The position numbers were made by a program, and so were the translations under genes. From NCBI RefSeq assembly GCF_024139115.2, contig NC_085141.1:43831065-43895064 (forward strand): a stretch of DNA of 64,000 nt, read 5' to 3'. Below the pieces are notes generated by a model that was given only the letters and a program-made list of their open reading frames with translations, ran no database searches and was not told the DNA's origin. This DNA comes from Armigeres subalbatus (lineage: Eukaryota > Arthropoda > Insecta > Diptera > Culicidae). Below are positions 19,401-30,640 of this stretch, one piece after another (the stretch's first letter is position 1; each line of letters starts with the position of its first letter).

Positions 19401-22400
19401 GGGGCCGTCCAGAAACCACGTGGTCATATATGGGGGGAGGGGGGTTTGCAAAATGACCACGATAAGCCACATGGGGGGAGGGGGTGTTGCTTTCGAACCA
19501 CGTGGTCTTTTTTTATACGAAAAGTTTTTGGTGAATAACAACCCGAATAAAGAATACAGTAGAATAACAATACAATTTATTGTAACACTACTATTAATAA
19601 CATTAAATTGCCAAAAGATTATATTGTAAATGAAACCATAGAAATACATTAGAATGCATTGTTATGAACCATTTACTCAAATGTAAATGAAGTTTTCGCA
19701 ATAGAATGTACGGGTTGTGAAGTATCGTAACTATACAAAATCTCAGATTTTTCCATACATTTTTTTCGTCACACAATAGAGTGTATGGTTAATATATTGT
19801 TGAAATATCCGAACAAAACTGTTCAAAATACAATGGATTGTATTGTATTTGTATAGTAAAACAATACGATTTTTGATTTCTCAGTTGTGACAGCTTTACT
19901 GTTTAACAATGCAATTTTAAGGTAAAAAATGCATATTTGGCATTTAAGGCTAATGCTATGAGGCTATTGGCGCTATGAGGCAAATATTGTTATACAGTTT
20001 ATATGCAATGTAAAAAAAAACGTTTCAAAAGTTATCAATGTTTTAATCTTATGTACGAAAACGTTTCAAAAACAATTGCAAGTATTGTTACATTAGAGAA
20101 ATATGTTGATGTATTGCATCCTCAGTGTTGATACAATCTGTGCAACCATCAAGAAACAATGTATGCTATTGTATACCGTAGATTGTATGGTAATTCAAAT
20201 GTTTACTCTATTGAACCAATAGTACATTTTTATCCGGGAATAGCGGTGTAAAAAATACAAATCATTAAACGCAAAGCGCATCTTAGAACCGATGCCCACG
20301 TAGCGTCTTTTCAACTCAGCGTTGAAAAAAAAGGGGTGTGCAATGTGCATCGAAAATAACCGGTACGCAGCGTCGGTCGCAACGTCGATGCGTATCTGCG
20401 TTATTTGACCATCTTAGCCTTAGCCCATTTCCATAAAAAAATAAACGAAAAAACAGGTTACGATTCAGTCTCAATTTCCACAAAAAAAAATTGGAAAGGA
20501 AAAATAGGAAAATATATAGAAAAAATCCGCCGCAGATGGTTTTTGGCATCACGCCGCTGACACTTTTGCATTAGCGGTCTGCAGCTACAATTTTGAAAAA
20601 TGTTCATGTTTTTACAATAATCCAAGAAAAAAACTTCAAAAGAATTTCTTGTGGATATTCAGGAAAAATCCAGTAAAGAAATTGCCTGTAAAAACTTTGA
20701 CTTTACTTCATACAATCCTGATAAAGTTCTGGCATTCCGAATGATTTTTGAACAATTCTCTGTGAAAAATTTTGCTTGGAAATTTTGCTACAAATTGTTA
20801 ATGAAAAAAAAAAACAAAACAACTCCAGCGTAAATTCCGAAAAGCCCTTTTGAAAGCAAAAACTACAATTGTAAAATAAGAATTTTCCATAATGAAATCA
20901 AAATGTTCCACGAAAAAAATACAAAATTTTCATGAATAAATCAATATTAGCAATGAACAATTACAAAATTTTTAACAAAATAAATATTTTTTTCTACACA
21001 TAATCTCTATATAATAAAAATGAGTTGAGATTTCCTTCTTGACGATTTAACTCGCCAACCGGTTGACCGATTTGCAAGATTTTCCCCTAATCGATTCGTT
21101 TTGGGATCCGCAATGTTTGTATATACAAAATATTAGTGAATTTAACGGGGAAATGTAAAAAGTCATTAAAATACAATTTTTGGTCAGCTGTTGAGGAAAA
21201 GAGAACAAACGCACGGAAATTGATCTAGAGTGCGGTGCTGCAAATAGTTCATTGTGACATTTGCAACACCTGGGCAATGCTGGGTTTCTTTCACATCAAT
21301 AAAGAGCAATAAAAAATAAGAAAATAAGAAAGAAAAGCAACCAAATTGATAAAATTTTCCATGAACTTCAAACGCTTTTAAAGAAGGGTTAATCTATGGA
21401 AAAATGCTTAATTTTATTGCTTTTTCATATTCTTTGATAGAAAATTTCCTTTTTTTCAATGCTCATTATTGATTTTTTCATGGAAAGGTTTTAATTTTTG
21501 GTTAAAAAAATATTTATTTTGTTGAAAATTTTGTAATATTTTTTTCTAATATTGATTTATTTATGGAATGTTTTTATTTTTTCCGTGGAACATTTTGATT
21601 TCTTTATGGAAAATTCTTCTTTTATGTTTCCAATTTTTGGTTTTAAAAGTGTTAATTTATTTTTGTTTTGTGGAAAATTTTTAATTGTTTATGGAAATTT
21701 TGCATTATTTGTAGAAAATTTGATATTTTTTTTATTGATAATTCCATGATTTCTTTATTGGAAATTTCCTAATTGTGATGGAATTTTTTTTAAATTTTTT
21801 AGGCTGAGTTTTCATTTCAGTCGATATCGTATCTTAGAACATCGACTCATGGAAGGTCTTGAAAGTAATAAATGAAATCGCATTGGCTCAATGGACCTGC
21901 TTGGATGCTTAGCGATGCACGGATACATCGTTCAGGACTTGGTTGATCGGGTCGTTTCAAAACTCCGTAATATCATGTCTTAGGACATTTTGTTTCTTGA
22001 CATGATTTTGATACTTTCGAGGATATGTACTTCAGAGCAGTTTGGCCTATGAAAAAAGTACGACTTTTTAGTTCTTTCTATACTAGTTTTGGCAAGATCG
22101 AGTGGAAACCCCTAAATATGTACGTTAAATCCATGTAAAAAAATCGTCCTGAGAGGGTTAAATACCAAAATATAACAATAAATTCTAGAATACCAAAAGG
22201 AACCCAAAGATATTAAAGACTGTAGATTTAAAATGAAAACTTGCATTTTAAGCCAAAACTGTATAATTCAGGCAAAGGAATATTAAGGACATTGTGTTAC
22301 GGTTCTGATTAAGAATAATATAAACTTGGCATAATGAAGAGAGTCTTCAGATTTTGAATAAAACTTGTATGCCCTTAGAAAAACCTTCAGTTCAGTTCAG

Positions 22401-22956
22401 ATGCTTCGCTGAGGTTAATATATCTTTCGAATTTCCAGTACCTCCAGAGTTACGGTATATCCCAAATACTCTTAGGAATCTATAGGGATATTCAGTGGTG
22501 AAATTCATAATTATTTTTAAAAAATCACCAATAAAGAAATAAAAAAAATAAAAAGTTATGGGGTTATTTTGGAATATTTCTAAACCATTACAAATTTTTA
22601 TAACATATTCGCGAGTCCACATTTTTTTGTTCCCTCCTGATGCATCGAAGGTGTGTGAGTACCTGATACACAATACAACTTGATAACATAATCAAAATGT
22701 TCGAATTCATGAAAATTTATAATTTCCATGCTGGGTTTAGTTTGATTTTGAATCAGTTAAAATTGTCCATCTTCAAAATTGATCGGATTAATCATATGTT
22801 TTAGTTATATAAGGTTTTTAAAAAAAAAAAATTACTTGAAAAAAACCACGTGGTCAAGGGGGGGGGGGTTTGCCAAATGACCACGATAAGCCACATGGGG
22901 GGAGGGGGAGGTTAAAAATCTTCAAAAATATGACCACGTGGTTTCTGGATGGCCCC
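19401..22956. mobile_element. Harbinger-like inverted-repeat element, 3.6 kb, no transposase
   Basis: Left end GGGGCCGTCCAGAAACCACG; the right end is its inverse with one mismatch over about 29 bp. TTA at 19398-19400 and 22957-22959 is the 3-bp duplication, confirmed by the uninterrupted CATTTAGTAATTTGCG in the opposite arm of the host element. Similarity of the two ends extends about 115 bp (G-rich runs, CCACATGGGGGGAGGG). A 3-bp TWA duplication suggests PIF/Harbinger. The AT-rich interior has no transposase and several T- and A-rich repeats. Confidence 0.85.
19520..22830. other. Interior of the Harbinger-like element: no gene
   Basis: AT-rich. Contains loosely repeated TGGAAAATTT-type words at 21420-21770 and, in inverse sense, at 20640-20950, so part of the interior may be an old imperfect inverted repeat. 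A GC-richer patch near 20330-20420 carries no ORF of note. Confidence 0.4.
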
Positions 22957-22981
22957 TTAGTAATTTGCGTTCGATCATTAA

Positions 22982-23212
22982 GGGTCTGTCTCATTTGGAG
23001 AATTAAACTTAAAAGTGACAGTTCGAAAATTAAAAAAATCACCCCGTTATAAGAATGGCTGGTGCTACCCAGCAATTCCAATAGGACATCGATGGAAAAT
23101 GATTCGATATCTGTCAAAAGTAATCTTGCTCTGCGAGCAGGGTTATTTGATAATTATTGAAATGTCACTTTTAAGTTTAATTTCAGTTTAATTATCCAAT
23201 TGAGACAGACCC
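22982..23212. mobile_element. 231-bp MITE with TAA target duplication
   Basis: Termini GGGTCTGTCTCA inverted at both ends; further inside each arm ATTAAACTTAAAAGTGACA is also shared. TAA occurs at 22979-22981 and 23213-23215. The opposite arm of the host fold-back element shows the empty site with TTA in place of TAA (one base different). It is inserted in the left arm of that element. Confidence 0.85.
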
Positions 23213-23584
23213 TAAGTAGTTTGTCAATAACTCATTCCAGAATCTGAATTTCAAAACGTGTTGTATGATGGACTTCTAGTGCGAAGGTTTTTTTTACAAC
23301 TCTGCCTCTGGTTCGTTGTTAGAATTCAACTAATAACAGAGTTATAGCGCTAGTTGCAGTAATTTGAACTAAATGATTGGAATTTTGTTATCAACTATAG
23401 CTATAGCTCCGTTACTAGTGTAATTTAAACAATGAACCATTTGCCAGAGTTATAGAAAAACTTTCGCACTAGAAGTCCACCATACAACACATTTTGCAAT
23501 TCAGCTTTCGTAAGTAGTTATTGACAAACTACTAAATGATCGAACGCAAATTACTAAATGATCGATAACATCCTTGGAACTAGG

Positions 23585-24189
23585 TTTAAAATGCGCCAGT
23601 CAGCTAATACGAGCCATTGCATTTTCGGGGTAATATGCTTAATTAAGTTAAAAAACCGATGGCAGCTGAAGTCCAAACATGTTTTTAGATCAACATAGTA
23701 AAAGTAATGGTCCAGACACCTTAATAAAATTTTAAAATACTAATTTGTTTTTTCCGCCTTTTGATAAAATTTAAGCTTCCGTTCCCTTAAGGTTTTTTCA
23801 CTAGATAAAAACATTTTTCCAATAATCTTTGTATATGTTATGAAAAACAAATTAGTTAAGATTGTGCCAAGTTACTAAAAAGTTAACATTATTACATTTT
23901 TCATAGAAAAACACACATTTCAATAAAAATTTTACAGATAAGTGAAAAGTTAGAAGCAAGAAGTAGAATGCGAGAAATATTAAGTGAGATACTGAGAGAG
24001 AAATGAGAAATAAGAAGCAAGAAGAGGAATATCTGAATTGATAAATGGGATGTCAAAAGTTAAAAACAAGGCTTGAGAAGTGCAAGGTGGGAAGCAAGGA
24101 GTGAAATTGGCGAACAGAGAAAGGAAACGCGTGAGGAGAGACGAAGGGAGAGAAGTGAATAGTGTGGCGACTACTCAGAATAGAGTTTT
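23585..24189. other. AT-rich stretch without gene
   Basis: No supported feature; the last 250 bp are purine-rich (GAGAAATAAGAAGC-type). Confidence 0.45.
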
Positions 24190-24700
24190 TCTCAGCATAG
24201 ATTTTTGGGCATCCAAGAAATCCATGGAGTAAGGGCTAAAGATCTACACGCGTTACCGAAGATCAACCAAACTGTTTGAAATTTGGCACATGCCCTTTGG
24301 GTGTATATAATAAAATGTGTCAACGGCGAAGGTCATCCAAGAAATCCCTTGAGTTAGGACTTAAGATCTACATGCATAGCTAAACATCAATCGGACTGTT
24401 TCAATTCTAGTACATACCCTTTTGGATGTGCAGAATAGAATGAGCCAACGCAAGAGGTTCTCAGTCATCCAAGACCTAGAGTTAGATCTTATGATCTAAA
24501 CGCGTAATTAAAGATCAATCGAACTGTTTATAATATGCAACATGCCTTTTTGGATGTGTAGAATAGAATGTGTCAATGGCTGAGGTTCTCGGTCACCCAA
24601 AACATCCCTGAAGTTAGGCGTAAAGTCTGTTCATTATTAATTATAGAAAATTATGTGTCTGCGGCATAGGTTGTCGGTCATCCAAGGCAAACCAGGAGTA
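24190..24700 (+). repeat. 128-bp satellite, forward units
   Basis: About four diverged tandem units with a period of roughly 125-130 bp. Landmarks in each unit: GGTCATCCAAGAAATCCCTT, a GATCTACA-GCGTAAC block, CAATCGAACTGTTT, ATGCCCTTTTGGATGTG, and AGAATAGAATGTGTCAA. Units diverge by perhaps 15-25 percent by eye. Reverse-oriented units follow from about 24700. Confidence 0.75.
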
Positions 24701-24885
24701 AGGCGTGTTACATGCGTAACAAAAGATAATTCTATGCATCACAAAGGGCAAATGCCATATTTGCAACAATACATTTGATCTATGGTTACGCATGTAGATC
24801 TAAAGGCCTTATACCAGGAATTTCTTGGAAGACCAATAACCTATGCTGGAAACGCATTCTTTTCTATGCATTACAAAGGGTATGC
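24701..24885 (-). repeat. 128-bp satellite, reverse unit
   Basis: The same landmarks in reverse order and complement (CATCACAAAGGGCAAATGCC, GGTTACGCATGTAGATCTAA, GGAATTTCTTGGAAGACC). Together with 24190-24700 it makes an inverted junction near 24700. Confidence 0.7.
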
Positions 24886-25132
24886 TTCTTCTTCTTCAAT
24901 GTCTCTACATTCCAACTGGAACTTGGCCTGCTTTCCAACTTAGTATTCTATTAGCATTTCCTCAGTTATTATTTGAAAGCTTTTCTATGCCCGCCATTGC
25001 ATTGCATGAGTATGTATCTTGTGTGGCAAGTACAATGAATACACTATGCCCAGGAAGTCGAGAATGTTTCCAATTCGAAAACATCCTAGACCGGATCGAG
25101 AATCGAACTCGCCATCTCCGGATTGGCAATCC
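24886..25132 (-). mobile_element. tRNA-like SINE remnant
   Basis: On the minus strand GAGTTCGATTCTCG (B-box-like) follows GGATTGCCAATCCGGAGATG within tRNA spacing. The rest (TGCCCGCCATTGCATTGCAT, ATTCCAACTGGAACTTGGCC) looks like the body of a mosquito SINE. It interrupts the reverse satellite. Confidence 0.5.
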
Positions 25133-25377
25133 TACACTAATAAAAATCCACACATTTTTGTTGGCAAAAATCTAAAGAAATTCACAAATGAATTTTATGT
25201 GTGTGTTAATAACCACCCGCTATAGGAGAATCCACATGAAGTTTATTAGTTAATAACGGTTATGTGTGTTTCCACATATATGCTATGCGAATTCACATAG
25301 CCGTTATGTGGGAAATGCTATATTCAAAATTAATGTTTGCCAAACATAATGGATATGGTTGGATTTTTGTCAGTGTA
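25133..25377. mobile_element. mariner-like MITE (TACACT termini)
   Basis: Left TACACTAATAAAAATCCACA and right (reverse complement) TACACTGACAAAAATCCAAC form terminal inverted repeats with TA at each outer edge. The inside shows further inverted words (TTTGTTGGCAAA / TTTGCCAAAC, CATGTGG-like). No transposase. TA target suits Tc1/mariner. Confidence 0.65.
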
Positions 25378-25419
25378 CGCCTTAGCTCGCAAGGCTTCTG
25401 CAGACCCCACAAAAGGTGT

Positions 25420-25660
25420 GCACCATATTTTAAACAATCCAATTGGTCTTTAGTTACGCATGTAGATCTAAAAGCCACATTCCAGGGATTTCTTGGATGA
25501 CCAAGAACCTACGCTGTGAAGTGTGAAGTATCACAAAGGGTATGTACAATATTTGAAACATCCAATTGATCTTCGGTTACGCATGTAGATCTAAAGACCT
25601 TGCTAGGGATTTTTCGAAGGTCAAGAACCTACTCTGTGAATACACTCTATTCTATTTATT
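25420..25660 (-). repeat. 128-bp satellite, reverse units
   Basis: Two reverse units (CATGTAGATCTAAA, GGATTTCTTGGATGACCAAG, ATCACAAAGGGTATGTACAA). The second is cut at about 25655 by the Jockey-type element and continues at 28918. Confidence 0.7.
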
Positions 25661-25893
25661 TATTTATTTTATTTTTATTTATTTATTTGCTTGATCACCT
25701 TCATCTGACCTATGTCTTAATGAAGTAAAAACTAAACCAAATTAAATTACAAAAATATTCGGTACAATCATAAATCATGGAATCAGTCAAAATACATCGT
25801 CATTAAAAACAAACAGTTAAGCCAATAATGTTGTCAGAAGGATCATTATACAAATAACACAAAACATTCATGATCAGTATACGGTAACCTAGC

Positions 25894-27047
25894 CTAGGTA
25901 ACAACGTCGAATTGCTGGAACCTTTCGTTGAACCTGGATACCACTAACCTAATGGGGTCATGTTGTCCATATCGGGTGTTGCGAGCGTCCGTCAGCAGGA
26001 AGTTTCGCAGTCTCAAGGATCTCTCCGGGACATAAATACTCATCTCAGAGAGAATAGCTGGAGCATCGAGCTCACCTCTCAGCACTTTACCGATAAAAGC
26101 GGCATTACAGATCTCCTGCTTTCCAGCGATGCTAGGCCAATTAAGTTGCATCGATGTTCATAAGGAGGAAGACGCACAGGATCACGCCAGGGAAGGTTCC
26201 GGAGTGCCAGTCGAACAAATTTTCTCTGAACAGCCTCAATACGGTCAATCCAATTCTTGTTGTATGGGCACCACACCAGTACGGAAGATTCCAAAATGGC
26301 ACGAACTAAAGCACAGTAGAGTGATTTGAGGCAGAGAGGATCACGAAAATCATTGGATATCTTGAAGATAAAACCAAGCTGCTTGTGCGCCCTCGAAATC
26401 ACATCTTCATAGTGAGACCGAAATGTCAGCTCCTTATCCATTATTACACCGAGATCTTTAACTTCAGTTTTACGCTGAAGTACTTCGCCAGACAGAGAGT
26501 AGTCGAATATAATCGGGCGCCGCAATCTACAGAAAGTAATGGTGTTGCATTTTCCCACGCAGAGTTCCAAACCATTCCGTTTGCTCCAGCTCTCAAAATT
26601 ACTAACATCAATCTTAAATCCATCATTCTCAGAACGTGTCCAATGCATTTCGGAGTGGTTGTAGTCCCCCAGAAGAAGAGCAAAATTATGTTGGATGCTC
26701 TTTGATCATATTGAGATCATCTCTCCGGTCAGGTGGTAGATAGAGAACTCCAACACTAACGGCACAGTCTGTCAGCCTTATTTTCACCCTTATTTTCACG
26801 AAACAGCAATTAGTACACCTCCTCCTCTAGTTTTCCTGCTGTTAAGCGCATTCCGATCAGTTCTGTACACCGTGAAAGAGTCGCCCAAAAGTTGTGTAGA
26901 TAGAATGCAATCATCGAGCCAAGTCTCGGTTAATACGATGACATATTTCGAATCTGAAGCTGCCACAAAGAATGAGTCGATCTTAGTACGAAGACCCCTC
27001 ACATTTTGGTAATAAACGCGCAACTCGGATAGCGAGACAGTGGACAT
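25894..27047 (-). pseudogene. Jockey-type ORF2, endonuclease joined to RT C-terminus
   Basis: The start codon at 27045-27047 opens MSTVSLSELRVYYQNVRGLR, the typical APE endonuclease start, with VLTETWLDD and GGGVLIAVS following. Near 26650 an LLLGDYNHS-like segment is followed almost directly by NFESWSKRNGLEL, which belongs after the RT palm. The intervening endonuclease end, RT fingers and the catalytic xADD are missing, so roughly 1.5 kb was lost (estimate from family length). The C-terminus continues as VLVWCPYNKNWIDRIEAVQR and ends with GQHDPIRLVVSRFNE at about 25900. A frame change lies near 26110. Confidence 0.85.
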
Positions 27048-27345
27048 AATGCTGCGATTATGTTGTTGGGAGCTGCTTGAATGCATAAAAGCAGGTGCCA
27101 AAATGGCCATGGTACTGAAGAACGCAGGCTGGATTGGCTCGACTGTGATGAGCGGATAGGGACCTTCCACAAGGCTGGAGGCAAGTGTGCGTCCCGGGGA
27201 CCGATGAAGAAGATTTCTAGGTGGGTGAGACATCGCTGGAAGCATGAGGCTTTTCGGTATATGATCTGAACATATTGAGAGGGTACTTGCCTGAGAATGG
27301 CTGTTGGAAGGTCCCTTCACCTGCCTCAAACACAGGGCCGGGACG

Positions 27346-27649
27346 GCTGATGATAGCAGGGTGGATTGGATTTAACTATTTTGGTCGATAAAACAGTGAT
27401 GGATGACAACTAAATAATAACTAAATTAGTTATTTGAGTAAATAACATGTATAACAAAATGTGTTATCAATTTGGTAACAGTGATAACCTAATTTGTTTT
27501 CAGATAGTTATTTCAGGAACAAAATTCCGGTATGATTTTTGTTATGTTGGCTGTTAATTCAGCCAAAATGATAACAAGTTCAGCTATCAATATGTTCGAT
27601 AATCGGATAATAGAAATTGTTATCAATTAGTTATTCATTTTTGCCCGGG
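27346..27649. repeat. AT-rich fold-back insert (GTTAT/ATAAC repeats)
   Basis: About 300 bp between two copies of the ORF1-ORF2 junction. Many GTTATC and GATAAC words on both strands indicate an element able to fold back; it ends TTTTTGCCCGGGTAA, a form I associate with mosquito MITEs. No clear terminal pair was resolved. Confidence 0.5.
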
Positions 27650-28010
27650 TAATGCTGCGAATAGGTTGTTGGGAGCTGCTTGAACGCATAAAAGCACCAG
27701 CTCGAGTTGAACCTGAGGTCAACGCAGGTGCCAAAAAGGCCATGGTACTGGGTTGTGAACCAGCTGGACAACTGAAAACAGGTAACTTATCAGAAGGTGG
27801 CCTGTTCGCATTGAGATCGTACTTGCCTGTAAGCATGGCTGTTGGAAGGTCCCTTCACCTGCCTCAATCACAGGGCCGCGACGGCTGAAGAACGCAGGCT
27901 GTATTGGCTCGACTGTGATGAGCGGATAGGGACTTTCCACAAGGCTGGAGGCAAGTGTGCGTCCCGGGGTCCGATGAAGAGGGTTTTCAGATGAGTTATG
28001 CGCTGCTGCT
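27650..28010 (-). repeat. Second, shuffled copy of the Jockey ORF1-ORF2 junction
   Basis: Shares with 27047-27345 the blocks TTGTTGGGAGCTGCTTGAA, GCATAAAAGCA, CCAAAAAGGCCATGGTACTG, TCGACTGTGATGAGCGGATA, GGCTGGAGGCAAGTGTGCGT and GGAAGGTCCCTTCACCTGCC, but in a partly different order with extra sequence. It is a tandem duplication followed by rearrangement, or a hybrid of two elements. Confidence 0.65.
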
Positions 28011-28060
28011 TGATGGTCGGAGTAAGGGAGTTTCCCACTGTCAGCATATTCTCCTAATTG

Positions 28061-28868
28061 CTAGGTAGAAAAATCTACTCGTTGTCGGGCCGACTTAAGG
28101 CGCTTGGCGAAAATGGGACAGTCGGTACTCCAAGAAGCGTGGTTAACTTCGAGCAGTTGGTCGTAGGGCGAGCTCCGTTTTGTATTCATTACATGACAGT
28201 TATTGCATTTTAAATAATCAGCAACACACTCATTGACCTGATGATTACCAGCACATCTTGGGCAGCATGAAGGGTTTTTACAGGAGGCAGCTTTATGACC
28301 ATATACCGAGCAATTAAAACAACGCAACACATCAGTTGCCTCTACGACTCTGTACCTTTCCCATCCGATCTTTACTCGCTGCCGTTTGATCAAATCGTCG
28401 AACCCACGAGCGTCCGTTTCTAAAATTACTGACATATGGTTGCTTTTTTGTGACTCGTTTTTTTTGCATTCGGATTAATTTTAGATCGAGATTATCCGTT
28501 CCTGGGTTCTGCTTTCTCAACTTAGAGATCAATTCCTCTTCGCCAATATCTTTAGAAAAACCAATTATTTTAACTCTTGGTTTCAAGGGCTTCTGGCCTC
28601 CATCGCAATAGTTCTCTATAAGTATACTAGATGCGGCTGAAGCTAACTTCACAGCGTGGTCGCTGGTCTCACACCACACAGTAACATCACCATTTTCCCT
28701 TAAGCGAACATCCTTCACGGAGAAATCCGCGGGGTCCAGACTAGCACAGATATCCGCCTTAGTTACCTCGGCGGATTGTTCGCGCTTGGGTTTGAAAAGA
28801 ACAGTTTGTTTAATTTTGTTGACCGCATTTGACTTTCGCAGCGGCGAGATAGGGTCTGGAAATTTCAC
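28061..28868 (-). pseudogene. Jockey-type ORF1 (gag) with CCHC zinc knuckles, frameshifted
   Basis: The N-terminal part (28332-28868) contains an RNA-recognition-like segment (VKIIGFSKDIGEEELISKLR) typical of Jockey gag proteins. After a frameshift near 28435 the C-terminal part (28061-28435) shows knuckles CFNCSVYGHKAASC and CCPRCAGNHQVNEC and a third CNNC half. The protein would bind the element transcript. The start near 28868 and the end at 28061 fit a gag of about 260 residues. Confidence 0.85.
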
Positions 28869-28917
28869 AGGTACTGGGAGAGTAACGAGAGAACGTTCTG
28901 ATTTTTTATTCTCGATT

Positions 28918-28975
28918 GCTATGCATCACAAAGGGCATGTGCCATATTTGAAACCAGCCCATTAGGCTTTCAGCG
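28918..28975 (-). repeat. 128-bp satellite, reverse fragment
   Basis: GCTATGCATCACAAAGGGCA and CATATTTGAAACCAGCC continue the unit interrupted at about 25655. Similarity ends near 28975. Confidence 0.65.
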
Positions 28976-30640
28976 ATCGTGTACGTACACGCACGTTTCA
29001 CTCACACTTTTACTCGGTTTGTTTGCAACCACGAGCAGCTGTCACGGCAAAATCAAATGGGATTGTTTGCAACCACGAACCTGCGTTCGTGTTGGTGAGA
29101 AATGTCGGCGAGACCCTAATTGATATCCAGCTTTTTACGCAGGCCGTGCTATAAACTTTGAATCACCCCTCTCTGACGTTTGGTGTGTCCACTATAAATC
29201 TCGTAACTCGATCAAAGTATGCTCTGTTATGTGTGAAAAAAGTTGATTACCTGGAAACGTCAGATAAGTGAATGTTTTTCTCTGAAGGATTTTGCTCCTC
29301 AATTGTTGTTTCATTATCCTTTCTTTTTTAGATAACTGAAGAGCTGCTGATTGCTGACCTAATTCATATTCACTAGAAAGGGGCAACTGGAAAGTCTCGG
29401 CGGACCCCAAAATAGATGCAAATATTCAGACGAACAAAGTCTTTGTTTAATTTTGCAAGTTTGTGTGCGTTCGTTTTGATCTGCAAGAGATCAGTAGGAA
29501 ATAGGAGCCGAATACAAAAACGAAAGGTTAATGAGAAAGAAGTAGAGGGGAAGTATTTTTTAGGCTGTTCTCTCATGGTGAATAACATTTAAAAAAATCA
29601 ACCAACCACAATGCCAAAAATAATCAAAGGTATATACTTATTTGATTGGCATCGAGTGAAAATAGATTTTTTCTTACTTCGGTGTTCAGAGGGAATTTGT
29701 ACAACTTCACGCATAACTGTTGGTTTTACAGATATAACTCATGAAAATAACTACACTAGTAATCCTTCAAACCTTCAAATTTCATAAATTATATTACATA
29801 TAAACGACCGACATACAAACTTTGAGTATGGCTATGCCGGACTGCAAAAGTACAAAGTTTGTGATAGGCATTCCAATAATCAGTGCGTCGAGACAGTTAT
29901 TCCCATGACGTCAGTCACAAATCGTACTGCGACGTCTTGTCATTTCCACAATCCCCACTATACTAATGGGTCAAACACAATGGATACGCACGCAAACGTA
30001 TCAATTGTGTTTGGCCCATAAGAAAGTTGACCTACCTTCAGAACAATCCGAAATTCTACTTGTGAACGCAAACCAGTTTCAAAATATATAAGGCCCCCGG
30101 AAGCCAATAACACCAGCACCAGGCCTTTATTCGATAGCGCATTAACGGGACTAAAAAACAATTCAAAAATGCATTTTGTTTCACTTATGTGAGATTATTA
30201 CAGATCCCGTTCATGTCAATACCAAAGTGTTCGGATAAGGGTAGAGAGGGTTTTTGAACGGACCTTTGTCCTTACAGGAGAGTATTATTGGCGGGCTTTT
30301 GTTTCCCGGAGTCTAGTTCCTCCAGCTTGGAACTTAGGAGCGGCTTTTTGTGGAATAGAGCAAAGATTGTCAAGCTCAACAGCTCACAACGTTGAATCTT
30401 GCATGAGCATTTTTTGTTTTCCATTGGTATTTGTAGATGTTTGATCTAAAATGCAGATTTATTATCATAAATAATTAAAAATGATCATTTTACCGTGAAC
30501 TGCAGGAACAAAAAAAATCTTGAATTGAAAAAAGACAGATCGTAAAGTAAACATTAAATTCATGGCTACTAGATTAAATCTATAAAAATGTACACATCAT
30601 CTGTCATAGTTGAATAACCCCTTCCCAGATTTATGGCTAG
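28976..30640. other. No established gene; one exon-like frame
   Basis: On the minus strand 29211-29410 encodes a protein-like stretch (ETFQLPLSSEYELGQQSAAL) followed by CCAGGTAATC, which fits a splice donor at about 29246. Upstream no acceptor is convincing. A repeated TTTGCAACCACGA occurs at 29023 and 29067. No other feature apart from the hairpin at 29967-30018. Confidence 0.35.
29967..30018. repeat. Short hairpin, 22-bp arms, 8-nt loop
   Basis: Arms 29967-29988 and 29997-30018 match at 20 of 22 positions, starting TGGGTCAAACACAATGG. It may be the whole of a minute fold-back element or a small RNA hairpin. Confidence 0.7.

Larger units (their letters stand above)
19379..23576. mobile_element. 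hAT-type fold-back element, host of two nested elements
   Basis: Termini CAAGGATGTTATCGATCATT are inverted at the two ends, and GAACTAGG flanks them directly at 19371-19378 and 23577-23584 (8 bp, hAT-like). The arms are about 120 bp: the right arm (about 23455-23576) is intact, while the left arm is split into three pieces (19379-19400, 22957-22981, 23213 to about 23290) by two later insertions. Without them the element would be about 0.4 kb. No transposase is present, so it was mobilised in trans. Confidence 0.88.
25656..28917 (-). mobile_element. Jockey-type non-LTR element with internal deletion
   Basis: Minus-strand element: a TATTTATTTATT tract at 25656-25696 is the 3' tail in complement, then RT C-terminus, endonuclease start, and ORF1 with zinc knuckles at the 5' side. 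It lies inside a unit of the reverse satellite, which resumes at 28918. The catalytic core of the RT is deleted. A duplicated ORF1-ORF2 junction (27047-27345 and 27650-28010) and an AT-rich insert (27346-27649) rearrange the middle. I could not fix a precise target duplication. Clade is assigned from gag knuckles and RT C-terminus. Confidence 0.8.
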
